Source of the DNA: Clostridia bacterium
GTDB lineage: Bacteria > Bacillota > Clostridia > Oscillospirales > CAG-272
Direction: 5' to 3'
Length of the DNA: 57,450 nt
Assembly: GCA_017937845.1 (NCBI GenBank)
Contig: JAGBCV010000012.1
Location: forward strand, 1-57,450
The position numbers and the translations under genes are program-made. Shown one piece after another: positions 50,532 to 57,450 of the stretch (position 1 is its first letter; every line of letters begins with the position of its first letter). Below the pieces are notes generated by a model. The model ran no database searches, was not told the origin of the DNA, and saw only the letters and a list, made by a program, of their open reading frames with translations.

Positions 50532-50810
50532 ATGGCACTTGAAGCACTCGGTATGGTAGAAACCAGAGGTCTTGTAGCGGCTATCGAAGCAGCAGATGCA
50601 ATGGTAAAGGCTGCAAACGTTGAACTCATCGGCACAGAAAAGATCGGTTCCGGTCTCGTATCCGTTATGGTACGCGGCGACGTTGGCGCTGTTAAGGCTG
50701 CTACGGAAGCCGGCGCACAGGCAGGCGCAAAGCTCGGCGAAATCGTTGCAACACATGTAATCCCGAGACCTCACGCAGACGTAGAAAAGATCCTTCCTGC
50801 AATCAAATAA
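50532..50810 (+). CDS. Canonical BMC-H shell protein, exact duplicate of the preceding domain
   Basis: A 92-residue facet protein with pore loop KIGSGLVSV. Its amino-acid sequence equals residues 60-151 of the upstream gene. The DNA differs at about 10 of 279 positions, all third codon bases and mostly near the 3' end. It follows an ACGGAGG site. Duplicate shell genes of this kind could raise the dose of the major facet protein. Confidence 0.95.
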   Translation: MALEALGMVETRGLVAAIEAADAMVKAANVELIGTEKIGSGLVSVMVRGDVGAVKAATEAGAQAGAKLGEIVATHVIPRPHADVEKILPAIK

Positions 50811-50835
50811 GGTCTTTTCATCTTTTGATTCGTAT

Positions 50836-50880
50836 AGAGAGATTCCTTTGTGAATCTCTCTTGGAATCTCCATTTTTTGA
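50836..50880 (+). promoter_or_regulatory. Alternative hairpins between shell genes, possible attenuator
   Basis: AGAGAGATT (50836-50844) can pair with AATCTCTCT (50853-50861). Alternatively GAGATTCC (50839-50846) can pair with GGAATCTC (50863-50870), followed two bases later by six T. The two pairings share bases and exclude each other. The second is terminator-like. It lies after the major shell gene and before eutN, so it could lower downstream expression. Confidence 0.5.
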
Positions 50881-50923
50881 AAGGAAAGATTTGCTTCTAA
50901 ACAAGTAAATCGTTTTACGCTAT

Positions 50924-51193
50924 ATGGTAGTCGGAAAAGTTATCGGAAGCATTGTTTCCACTCGTAAAAATGAGAATCTCATCGGCAGTAAGTTTATGAT
51001 TGTCGAGCCGCTTACCGTCATGGGCGGTGGCGCGCAAAGAATTGTGGCTGTGGACAACGTCGGCGCGGGCATTGGAGAGATCGTGCTCGTGGCAACGGGA
51101 AGCGCCGCAAGAATCGGTTGTAATATGGCAGATTCCCCCGTCGACGCCGCTATCGTCGGTATCGTGGACGACGGAATCGGATTGTCCTTATAA
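50924..51193 (+). CDS. eutN: BMC-P pentameric vertex protein (EutN/CcmL type)
   Basis: The 89-residue protein has the EutN/CcmL pattern MVVGKVIGSIVSTRKNENL, KFMIVEPL, VAVDNVGAGIGEIVLVATGSAAR and the C-terminal DAAIVGIVDD. Such proteins form pentamers that cap the twelve vertices of the shell. No ribosome binding site precedes the ATG; the nearest purine run (GAAAGGAAAG) is over 30 nt away. Low translation would fit the small number of vertex proteins needed. Confidence 0.95.
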   Translation: MVVGKVIGSIVSTRKNENLIGSKFMIVEPLTVMGGGAQRIVAVDNVGAGIGEIVLVATGSAARIGCNMADSPVDAAIVGIVDDGIGLSL

Positions 51194-51215
51194 TGCGTAA
51201 ACATGCGTTTTGTGT

Positions 51216-51233
51216 GGGAAAAGCACTTTTCCC
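51216..51233 (+). promoter_or_regulatory. Intercistronic hairpin before the PduS-like gene
   Basis: GGGAAAAG (51216-51223) and CTTTTCCC (51226-51233) form an 8-bp perfect stem with a two-base turn in the 76-nt gap between eutN and the PduS-like gene. It has no strong T-tract, so it may stabilise or process mRNA rather than terminate. Confidence 0.45.
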
Positions 51234-51269
51234 CTTTAACATCCTACGATTGAAAGGCATGGTTAACTT

Positions 51270-52598
51270 ATGAATTTTGAAGAACTTGTTGCTTTGATAA
51301 AGCAAAACGGTATTGTCGGCGCAGGTGGTGCCGGATTTCCGACATACGCGAAACTGGACAAACGTGCCGATACCATTATCCTCAACTGTGCTGAATGTGA
51401 ACCGCTTCTGAAATTGCATCGACAGATTTTGGAGCGTTACGCATACGAAATTCTCAGCACCCTTGACTTGATTAAGAAAACAATAGGGGCAAAAGAGGTA
51501 ATCATCGGCGTGAAGGGCTCTTACAAGGGCGCGTGCGATGCGGTGAACCATTACATTGCATCCTTTGAAAATATGAGACTTCAAAAGCTGCGCGAAATGT
51601 ATCCCGCCGGTGACGAAATCGTTTTGATTTACCAAACCACAGGACGCAGACCGCAGCCCGGTGCGCTCCCCATCTCGGTGGGCGTGACGGTCTTCAACGT
51701 GGAAACGATCTTTAACGTTTACCGCGCTTTGAACGGTGAGCCTGTAACGCATAAATATGTTACCATCACGGGTGAGGTGGCAAACCCCGTTACCTTGAAG
51801 GTTCCGCTCGGCATGACAGCCGGCGAGCTTGTTGAGCTTGCGGGTGGCGCGACCACGAAAGATCCCGTATATTTGCTCGGCGGTCCTATGATGGGACGCC
51901 TCGGTGACGCGCAGAGCCTCGTTACCAAAACCTTTAATGCCGTCATCGTTTTGCCGGCAGACCACCCCATTGTCATGCGGAAACATACAAAGACCGCAAT
52001 CGATATGAAACGCGCGATGGCGGCGTGCTGTCAGTGTAACTACTGCACAGACCTCTGCCCGCGTCATTTGCTTGGTTATCCGATCGCTCCTCACGATTTT
52101 ATGAGAGTGGTCTCCAACCATACACCGTCCGACACAAAACCGATCATCAACGGTATGTTTTGCAGTAGCTGCGGACTTTGCGAAGCTTACTCCTGCGGAC
52201 AGGGACTTTCCCCCAGAATGCTTCTCGATGCTTTCAAGGGACAGCTCCGTGCGGCAGGCGTTCAGCCTCCCAAGGATATCCCGCTGCGCGACGTTGACCC
52301 TGCGCTCGATTTCCGCAGTGTTCCCGTTGCCCGTCTTGCGGCAAGACTTGGCGTGACCAAGTACAACAAAACGGCACCGCTGGATGAAGACACGGTCGTT
52401 TCTCCGAGATCGGTTAAGGTCCTTCTTTCTCAGCATATCGGCGCTCCCGCCGCGGCTGCTGTGAAAAAAGGCGATACGGTTTCGGTGGGACAGCTCATTG
52501 CTTCTGCCGCTGACGGTAAGCTCAGCGTCAATATTCATTCCTCGGTGAATGGTACGGTGAAGGAAGTAACCGATAAATTCATCTGGATTGTTACGTAA
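51270..52598 (+). CDS. pduS: PduS/RnfC-like iron-sulfur flavoprotein electron carrier
   Basis: The 442-residue protein resembles RnfC and PduS: N-terminal GIVGAGGAGFPTYAKL and LNCAECEPLL, a flavin/NADH-binding region (residues about 60-240, including VYLLGGPMMGR), two [4Fe-4S] motifs (CCQCNYCTDLCPRH near 252-265 and CSSCGLCEAYSCG near 297-309), and a C-terminal beta-sandwich hybrid motif (AAAAVKKGDTVSVGQLIASA). In B12 compartments PduS reduces cobalamin. Here no cobalamin enzyme is present, so it more likely moves electrons across the shell to the activase or for NAD recycling (inference). The BMC-T gene follows after 12 nt. Confidence 0.92.
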   Translation: MNFEELVALIKQNGIVGAGGAGFPTYAKLDKRADTIILNCAECEPLLKLHRQILERYAYEILSTLDLIKKTIGAKEVIIGVKGSYKGACDAVNHYIASFENMRLQKLREMYPAGDEIVLIYQTTGRRPQPGALPISVGVTVFNVETIFNVYRALNGEPVTHKYVTITGEVANPVTLKVPLGMTAGELVELAGGATTKDPVYLLGGPMMGRLGDAQSLVTKTFNAVIVLPADHPIVMRKHTKTAIDMKRAMAACCQCNYCTDLCPRHLLGYPIAPHDFMRVVSNHTPSDTKPIINGMFCSSCGLCEAYSCGQGLSPRMLLDAFKGQLRAAGVQPPKDIPLRDVDPALDFRSVPVARLAARLGVTKYNKTAPLDEDTVVSPRSVKVLLSQHIGAPAAAAVKKGDTVSVGQLIASAADGKLSVNIHSSVNGTVKEVTDKFIWIVT

Positions 52599-52610
52599 CG
52601 GAGGATTAAG

Positions 52611-53159
52611 ATGGCTAATGCAATTGGTATGATTGAATATAAGACGGTTGCATCGGGTATGACCGCCGCAGACCTCATGGTGAAAACCTCCGAGGTCGAG
52701 GTCATCGAAGCGAAAACCGTCTGCCCCGGAAAATACATGGTTCTCGTAACGGGCGACCTCAGCTCCGTCAAGGCGGCTGTTGACGCTGCAACAGCGAAAT
52801 TCCCCGATACGCTCATCGATAGCTTCGTTCTCGGCAATCCGCACGAATCCATCATGGGTGCGATTTACGGAGCCAATGAAATCCACAACAAAAATGCGCT
52901 CGGCATTTTGGAAACTTATACGGCGGCATCCGCGATCGTTGCCGCGGATATCACAGCCAAGACCGCAATCGTTGAACTGATCGAGCTCCGCCTCGCAAGA
53001 GGTATGTGCGGTAAATCTTATCTGCTCATTACAGGTGAGGTTGCGGCTGTGCAAATGGCAATCGAAAAAGCAAAAGCGGATATCGGCGAAGACGGTACCT
53101 ATCTTGACAGCTCTGTGATTGCAAGTCCCGATGCGAAGCTTTGGGATAGTATCCTGTAA
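52611..53159 (+). CDS. pduT: BMC-T tandem-domain shell protein, PduT-like
   Basis: A 182-residue protein with two BMC domains (residues 1-92 and about 95-182), forming trimers with pseudo-sixfold symmetry. Cys 38 in the first domain (KTVCPGKY) matches the cysteine number that binds a [4Fe-4S] cluster at the PduT trimer axis (recall). The second domain has Cys 133 (GMCGKSY) at a comparable pore position. Directly after the PduS-like gene, it could pass electrons across the shell. The start follows CGGAGG. Confidence 0.92.
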   Translation: MANAIGMIEYKTVASGMTAADLMVKTSEVEVIEAKTVCPGKYMVLVTGDLSSVKAAVDAATAKFPDTLIDSFVLGNPHESIMGAIYGANEIHNKNALGILETYTAASAIVAADITAKTAIVELIELRLARGMCGKSYLLITGEVAAVQMAIEKAKADIGEDGTYLDSSVIASPDAKLWDSIL

Positions 53160-53186
53160 AAACTCTTAAAGAGAGGGGAAACACCG

Positions 53187-53945
53187 ATGCTGGCAATAGA
53201 GAGAAGAAATGCGATCTTAGCGAAACTCGCAACTGACGGCAAGGTAATCGTCTCGGATTTGAGTGAAGAATTTCAGGTCACGGAGGAGACCATCCGCCGC
53301 GACCTTGAAAAGCTTGATAAAGAAGGGCTTGCGAAAAAGACGTACGGCGGCGCCGTGGTGCTCGATAACCACGGAACTGACCTGCCGTATAACGTCCGTA
53401 AGCGAGTCAACGCAAACTTCAAAGAGGTCATCGCGCAGAAAATTGCCGAGATGATTCACGACGGAGATACCATCATGTTAGACGCCAGTACGACGGCGAT
53501 CTCCGTCACAAAATATATAAAATCAAGAGAAAATATTACGATCGTGACGAACTCGGTGGAGATCCTGCTTGATCTTGCCGATAAGCCCGAATGGAATATT
53601 CTCTCCACAGGGGGTATGCTGAAAAAAGGCTCTCTTGCTTTGGTCGGCCCTTCCGCGGAAAAGATGATTAGCGGATTCCATGTGGATATCGCTGTTTGCT
53701 CGTCAAAGGGTATCGATATGAGCATGGGTATCAGCGATTCCAACGAAAAGGACGCGCAGATCAAAGAAGCGATTTTTTCGGCGGCGGATAAACGAATTTT
53801 GGCGATAGACAGCTCGAAATTTGACAAATGCTCGTTTGTCAAGGTCGGCGACGTTCGTGACATCGATATCCTCGTGACCAACGAAAGACCCTCTGACGCA
53901 TGGCTCTCCTATTGCAAGGAGCACCATGTGGAGCTTATATATTGA
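53187..53945 (+). CDS. DeoR-family transcriptional regulator
   Basis: The 252-residue regulator has an N-terminal winged HTH (residues 1-58; ERRNAILAKLATDGKVIVSD and VTEETIRRDLEKLDKEG) and a C-terminal sugar-phosphate isomerase-like effector domain (from about 75; DGDTIMLDASTTAISVTKYI and VALVGPSAEKM-like residues). Members bind sugar phosphates; fuculose- or rhamnulose-1-phosphate would fit the aldolase substrate here (inference). It lies inside the operon between the PduT-like gene and the aldehyde dehydrogenase, behind GAGAGGGG. Confidence 0.94.
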   Translation: MLAIERRNAILAKLATDGKVIVSDLSEEFQVTEETIRRDLEKLDKEGLAKKTYGGAVVLDNHGTDLPYNVRKRVNANFKEVIAQKIAEMIHDGDTIMLDASTTAISVTKYIKSRENITIVTNSVEILLDLADKPEWNILSTGGMLKKGSLALVGPSAEKMISGFHVDIAVCSSKGIDMSMGISDSNEKDAQIKEAIFSAADKRILAIDSSKFDKCSFVKVGDVRDIDILVTNERPSDAWLSYCKEHHVELIY

Positions 53946-53998
53946 TGCTTTGCCGTGTAAATGGCATATATAAAATTAGATAAAGGAGCTTAACAATA

Positions 53999-55450
53999 AT
54001 GGGAACACAAATTTCTGAAAAAGACATCAGAGACATTGTTGCCAAGGTTTTAAGCAACATGAACGGCGGTGAGGCTGCGACTGCAAAATACAGCGCAACC
54101 GAATACAACGGCAGAAAGTTCATCGGTGTATTTGCCGATATGAACGATGCCATTGCCGCTGCGAATGAAGGCTACAAAAAGGTACGCGCAATGTCTGTTG
54201 CAGAAAGAGAACGCATCATTACGGAGATCCGTAAGCTTGCGCGCGAAGAAGCAATGACAATGGCGACCATGGGCGTTGGCGAAACCGGTATGGGTAAGGT
54301 TGAGCATAAAAGACTCAAACACATTCTCGTTGCCGACAAGACCCCCGGCACCGAAGATATCTGCCCCACCGCGAAAACCGGCGACAACGGTCTTACTTTG
54401 ATTGAAATGGCTCCGTTTGGTGTTGTTGGTGCCATCACACCCAGTACCAACCCCAGCGAAACTGTAATTTGTAACTCGATCGGTATGATCGCGGCAGGTA
54501 ACGGCGTTGTCTTCAACCCCCACCCCAATGCGATCGCTACCTCGAACTATGCGGTTGACCTTGTAAACCGCGCATCCAAGGCGGCAGGCGGCCCCGAAGT
54601 ACTCGTTGCTTCCACCATCAAGCCCACTTTGGAATCTGCGTCCACTATGTACGCACATAAACTCATTCGTCTTCTCGTTTGCACAGGCGGTCCCGGCGTT
54701 GTAAAAGCGGTTCTTTCTTCCGGTAAGAAGGCAATCGGTGCTGGCGCAGGTAACCCCCCTGTTATCGTTGACGATACCGCAGACATTCAGAAGGCGGCAA
54801 AAGATATCATCGACGGTTGCACATTCGACAACAACCTTCCTTGTATCGCAGAAAAAGAAGTATTTGCTTTCAATAACATCGCTGACGACCTCATTGCAGG
54901 TATGAAGCGTAACGGTGCATATCAGATCACCAAGGAAGAAGCAGATAAGCTCGCTAAAATTGTACTTGTTGAAAAAACAGGTAAGGATGGCAAGACCAAG
55001 AAGATCGTCAACCGCGACTGCGTAGGTCGTGACGCTGACGTGATCCTCGCAAAGATCGGCATTAAGGTCGGCAAGGAAGTTAGATGTATCATCTGCGAAG
55101 CTGACTTCAACCATGAATTTGTTCAGGAAGAGCTTATGATGCCCATTCTTCCTATCGTTCGCGTATCCAATATCGACGAGGCTATCGACCTTGCTGTTAA
55201 GGCAGAGCATGGCAACCGTCATACTGCACATATGCACTCCAAGAATATCGATAACCTTTCCAGATTTGCTAAGGCTGTTGAAACCACCATCTTCGTCAAG
55301 AACGCTCCCTCTTATGCAGGTATCGGCTTCGGCGGTGAAGGTCACACAACATTTACCATCGCAGGTCCGACAGGCGAAGGTATCACCTCTGCACGTAGCT
55401 TTACCAGACAGCGTCGTTGCGTGATGGCTGATAGCTTCCGCATCATCTGA
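53999..55450 (+). CDS. pduP: CoA-acylating propionaldehyde dehydrogenase with N-terminal encapsulation helix
   Basis: The 483-residue enzyme converts propionaldehyde, CoA and NAD to propionyl-CoA and NADH. Residues 7-22 (EKDIRDIVAKVLSNMN) form a cargo-targeting helix and are followed by a Gly/Ala-rich linker. The aldehyde dehydrogenase core has PFGVVGAITPSTNPSETVI and the catalytic Cys 282 (NNLPCIAEKE), with GGEGHTTFTIAGPTGEG near the end, all typical of PduP/EutE. A cysteine near 374 (VRCIICEADFNHEF) lies in a variable region. The start has AAGGAG upstream. It and PduL end the operon. Confidence 0.95.
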   Translation: MGTQISEKDIRDIVAKVLSNMNGGEAATAKYSATEYNGRKFIGVFADMNDAIAAANEGYKKVRAMSVAERERIITEIRKLAREEAMTMATMGVGETGMGKVEHKRLKHILVADKTPGTEDICPTAKTGDNGLTLIEMAPFGVVGAITPSTNPSETVICNSIGMIAAGNGVVFNPHPNAIATSNYAVDLVNRASKAAGGPEVLVASTIKPTLESASTMYAHKLIRLLVCTGGPGVVKAVLSSGKKAIGAGAGNPPVIVDDTADIQKAAKDIIDGCTFDNNLPCIAEKEVFAFNNIADDLIAGMKRNGAYQITKEEADKLAKIVLVEKTGKDGKTKKIVNRDCVGRDADVILAKIGIKVGKEVRCIICEADFNHEFVQEELMMPILPIVRVSNIDEAIDLAVKAEHGNRHTAHMHSKNIDNLSRFAKAVETTIFVKNAPSYAGIGFGGEGHTTFTIAGPTGEGITSARSFTRQRRCVMADSFRII

Positions 55451-55470
55451 TCGATATAGAGGAGGATAAT

Positions 55471-56124
55471 ATGAGTTACGATCCGAATATTGTATCTGAA
55501 ATCGTGAATCGCGTCATGGCGGAGATCGGTGGCGGTGTGGCAAAAGAAGCATCTCTCGTTCCCGTCGGCGTTTCCAACCGTCATATTCACTTGACACAGG
55601 AACACGTGGAAATCCTTTTCGGTAAAGGCTATGAGCTTACTCCCTTTAAGGATCTTTCCCAGCCCGGTCAGTACGCTTGCAAGGAACAGCTCACCATCAT
55701 CGGACCTTCTCTTCGTCCGATCGAAGGCGTTCGCGTTCTTGGTCCTGTAAGAAAGAGCTCTCAGGTTGAGATTTCCAGAACAGACTCTTACGTTTTGAAG
55801 GTAAAACCCCCCGTTCGTGAATCCGGTGATATCGCAAACTCTGCGCCCATCACCATCATCGGACCTAAGGGCGTCGTTACTCTCAAAGAAGGCTGTATCA
55901 TCGCCAACAGACACATTCATATGAGCCTTGACGATGCGGCTGCTTTCGGTTTGAAGGACGGCGATTACGTAACCGTAGACGTTGACGGCGGCGCTCGTCG
56001 TACTACGTTCTATGACGTACAGATCCGCGCAAACAAAGCGTTCGTTTTGGAAATGCACATCGATACCGACGATGCTAACGCAGCAGGTATCGGCAACGGC
56101 GCAAAGGTCAGAATCGTAAAATAA
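55471..56124 (+). CDS. pduL: PduL-type phosphate propanoyltransferase with N-terminal encapsulation helix
   Basis: The 217-residue enzyme turns propionyl-CoA and phosphate into propionyl-phosphate and free CoA, so CoA stays in the compartment. Residues 5-20 (PNIVSEIVNRVMAEIG) form the cargo-targeting helix. The two PduL zinc motifs are present: PVGVSNRHIHLT near 32-43 and CIIANRHIHMS near 141-151. The beta-barrel halves follow the known duplicated layout. A propionate kinase to make ATP is not in the window. It is the last gene before the operon terminator. Confidence 0.95.
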   Translation: MSYDPNIVSEIVNRVMAEIGGGVAKEASLVPVGVSNRHIHLTQEHVEILFGKGYELTPFKDLSQPGQYACKEQLTIIGPSLRPIEGVRVLGPVRKSSQVEISRTDSYVLKVKPPVRESGDIANSAPITIIGPKGVVTLKEGCIIANRHIHMSLDDAAAFGLKDGDYVTVDVDGGARRTTFYDVQIRANKAFVLEMHIDTDDANAAGIGNGAKVRIVK

Positions 56125-56140
56125 GCGGTATATTCGCTTG

Positions 56141-56177
56141 AAAAAAATCAGCGTGTAAAAGCACGCTGATTTTTTTG
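56141..56177 (+). terminator. Terminator of the microcompartment operon
   Basis: A 15-bp stem (56141-56155 with 56162-56176) including ATCAGCGTG/CACGCTGAT and flanking A and T runs, with a six-base loop and a T-run after. It closes the operon 17 nt after pduL. Confidence 0.93.
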
Positions 56178-56185
56178 TTTTGATA

Positions 56186-56214
56186 TAGACTTTTTGACCA
56201 AGATATGATATAAT
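56186..56214 (+). promoter_or_regulatory. Promoter for the lipoprotein gene
   Basis: A poor -35 TAGACT (56186-56191), 17-nt spacer, and a strong extended -10, TGATATAAT (56206-56214). The extended -10 could compensate for the weak -35. Confidence 0.65.
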
Positions 56215-56253
56215 GCTTTTGACAAGTAATTTTATCAAAAGGCGGTGTTGTGT

Positions 56254-57213
56254 ATGAAAAAAGTGCTTGCGTGTTTGCTTTGCATCTTGTTTCTTTTTCA
56301 AATGACATCTTGTTATCGCTATGATTTTTATGATGAGTATTATTCCTATCTTCAAAACCTCATGACGACCGAAACGGTCGAAGAAACGGCCATTCCGTAT
56401 TTTGTGGAAACGGGAGCGATTTTGGAAAAAGGAAAGCCGCTTTCGCCTTATTATATATACGACGGCAACTACGATTCCGATGGCAGTCCATATCGTCCAT
56501 CTTACCGCCAAGGAATCTGCCGAAATCTCAAAGGCAAGCCTGTTGTCGTTTTGCTGTTTGCAGACGACGAGGAAAGCGTTTGGACAAAAGAAGAGATCGT
56601 TTCTTTCACCAACGAAGGTGTGATGCCTGCGCTCGGTTTTTTGAAAAGGGAAGCGGAGCGTTGGAATGTGGAATTGGATTTTCAAGTGGAAAGCTATTCT
56701 TCTGCGCTGACAGGCTATAATCTCTCTTATGCCGGTATTATGCCAACGAACGCGAATGAAGCGATCAAGGTCAAGATCATAGAACATATGGCAGGTGATC
56801 TGGGCTTCAATTCGGCTTGGAATCTGTATTCTTATATGCAGTCGCAATATCCGACACAGGATATCATTTTTCTGACTGTTTTCAATAAGGAGGGGCGATC
56901 TTTTGCTTCTCAGCTTATCAGTGTAGGATATAACCGCCATGTGGAGTATTGTGTGTTATACAATGAAGACAGCCGTTATTTGGCATATACTGTCGCGCAT
57001 GAGATCTTGCATCTTTTTGGTGCGGAGGATCTTTACGCGGAGAACGCAACGGAGGAAATCGAAGAAATTACAAAGAAAGAGTTTCCAAACGATATCATGT
57101 GGACGTATTTGGATCATTGGGAAAACCAAGTGGAAGCCTTTACGGCGTATGCAGTCGGCTGGACAAGCGAGATTCCTGATGTTTGCTATTTGGAAGAATG
57201 GCGATTTGACTAA
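56254..57213 (+). CDS. Secreted lipoprotein with a metzincin-type zinc protease motif
   Basis: The 319-residue protein begins with a lipoprotein signal peptide (lipobox MTSC, Cys 20). The body contains AHEILHLFGAEDLY near residues 248-261. This fits HExxHxxGxxD (His 249, His 253, Asp 259), as in metzincins whose third ligand is Asp (snapalysin-like, recall). A later Trp-rich tail (MWTYLDHWENQVEAF) follows. It would sit on the outer face of the membrane. I chose ATG 56254 behind AGGCGGTG; a GTG at 56245 is possible. No paired inhibitor or propeptide is obvious. It stands alone. Confidence 0.78.
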   Translation: MKKVLACLLCILFLFQMTSCYRYDFYDEYYSYLQNLMTTETVEETAIPYFVETGAILEKGKPLSPYYIYDGNYDSDGSPYRPSYRQGICRNLKGKPVVVLLFADDEESVWTKEEIVSFTNEGVMPALGFLKREAERWNVELDFQVESYSSALTGYNLSYAGIMPTNANEAIKVKIIEHMAGDLGFNSAWNLYSYMQSQYPTQDIIFLTVFNKEGRSFASQLISVGYNRHVEYCVLYNEDSRYLAYTVAHEILHLFGAEDLYAENATEEIEEITKKEFPNDIMWTYLDHWENQVEAFTAYAVGWTSEIPDVCYLEEWRFD

Positions 57214-57214
57214 C

Positions 57215-57244
57215 AAAAACAGCGTGCATCGCACGCTGTTTTTT
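57215..57244 (+). terminator. Terminator of the lipoprotein gene
   Basis: AAAAACAGCGTGC (57215-57227) pairs with GCACGCTGTTTTT (57231-57243) around a three-base loop, with a T-run after. It lies directly after the stop codon. Confidence 0.92.
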
Positions 57245-57253
57245 ATGCTCTAA

Positions 57254-57349
57254 GAAATTGCTCAACTCGACCTCGCCGTTTTGCTGTTTCCGTCAAAGAG
57301 AGAAGCTTAGATAGGCGAGCAATTTCCGGCGGGCGTTGCCCGCTTTTTT
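57254..57349. repeat. Inverted repeat enclosing AT-rich sequence, followed by a hairpin
   Basis: GAAATTGCTC (57254-57263) and GAGCAATTTC (57317-57326) are perfect inverted copies 53 nt apart. A second hairpin, GCGGGC-GTT-GCCCGC with six T after it (57329-57349), follows. The left arm together with CTCGCCG (57272-57278) resembles sequence at 33833-33858 after another terminator. It may be a short intergenic repeat family. Confidence 0.5.
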
Positions 57350-57374
57350 ATTCCATAGGAAATTGCGCAAAGTA

Positions 57375-57403
57375 TTGCAAACGGAGCAGAGGTATGATAT
57401 AAT
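57375..57403 (+). promoter_or_regulatory. Promoter for a gene beyond the window
   Basis: TTGCAA (57375-57380), 17-nt spacer and TATAAT (57398-57403) with a preceding TGA. No start codon with a good ribosome site is visible before the window ends. Confidence 0.7.
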
Positions 57404-57450
57404 GAGAGCGAGCAAAAAATAGCGTGACAAAAAGAGGTGCGGATAACACC

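Noticed and set aside
1..57450. CRISPR arrays, tRNA or rRNA genes, known riboswitches
   Set aside because: No regularly spaced repeats, cloverleaf sequences or rRNA segments were recognised on reading either strand.

Overview
The window looks like part of a low-to-mid GC, anaerobic, Gram-positive Clostridia genome, probably a gut-type Oscillospirales or Christensenellales relative. This is inferred from the protein families, strong purine-rich ribosome binding sites, several TTG starts, sigma-A promoters with 17-nt spacers, and a B12-independent glycyl-radical microcompartment. No rRNA, tRNA, CRISPR array or intact transposase gene was found. A short inverted-repeat element resembling an IS1182-type MITE sits at the left edge.

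Region 1 (1-20.6 kb) is mostly housekeeping. It holds hisS-aspS-mscS on the minus strand, recG, and an AraC regulator divergent from a transporter plus a cytosolic GH10-like glycosidase-like protein. A MinD-type ATPase is followed by a methylglyoxal-synthase-fold protein that lacks the usual catalytic Asp. Then come thiI and a long plus-strand run: zapA, U32 protein, maf, nth, rarA, Gfo/Idh oxidoreductase, rnhA, mnmA.

Region 2 (21.1-33.8 kb) is one seven-gene run that appears to be a carbohydrate-uptake system without an ATPase. It has a 1011-residue secreted binding protein with two N-terminal beta-sandwich modules and no lipobox, and two separate LplB/YtcP-type permease pairs. Between the pairs lie a membrane-anchored NHL/TPR/Yip1 protein and a 1153-residue secreted TIM-barrel-like protein (DUF5696-like). 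Its biochemical role is unknown to me, and it is the best candidate for an undescribed system.

Region 3 (33.9-41.7 kb) holds a PHP-domain phosphatase-like gene, a GlpA-like/FAD-NAD/DUF1667 redox trio behind a consensus promoter, mgtC, and proB-proA-proC.

Region 4 (42.2-56.2 kb) is a complete glycyl-radical enzyme microcompartment of the fucose/rhamnose (GRM5-like) type. The likely path is: class II aldolase (fuculose/rhamnulose-1-phosphate to lactaldehyde), alcohol dehydrogenase (to 1,2-propanediol), glycyl-radical propanediol dehydratase (to propionaldehyde), then PduP and PduL (to propionyl-CoA and propionyl-phosphate), plus alcohol-forming NAD recycling. Six single-domain shell proteins (including a permuted one), one BMC-T and one BMC-P build the shell. 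PduS/PduT-like proteins suggest an electron path. Five cargo proteins carry terminal helices with the same hydrophobic pattern. Two of the shell genes encode an identical 92-residue protein; one of them has an extra 59-residue basic extension and an internal ribosome binding site. A DeoR regulator is inside the operon.

The right edge holds a secreted lipoprotein with a metzincin-like HExxHxxGxxD site, and a promoter for a gene outside the window.
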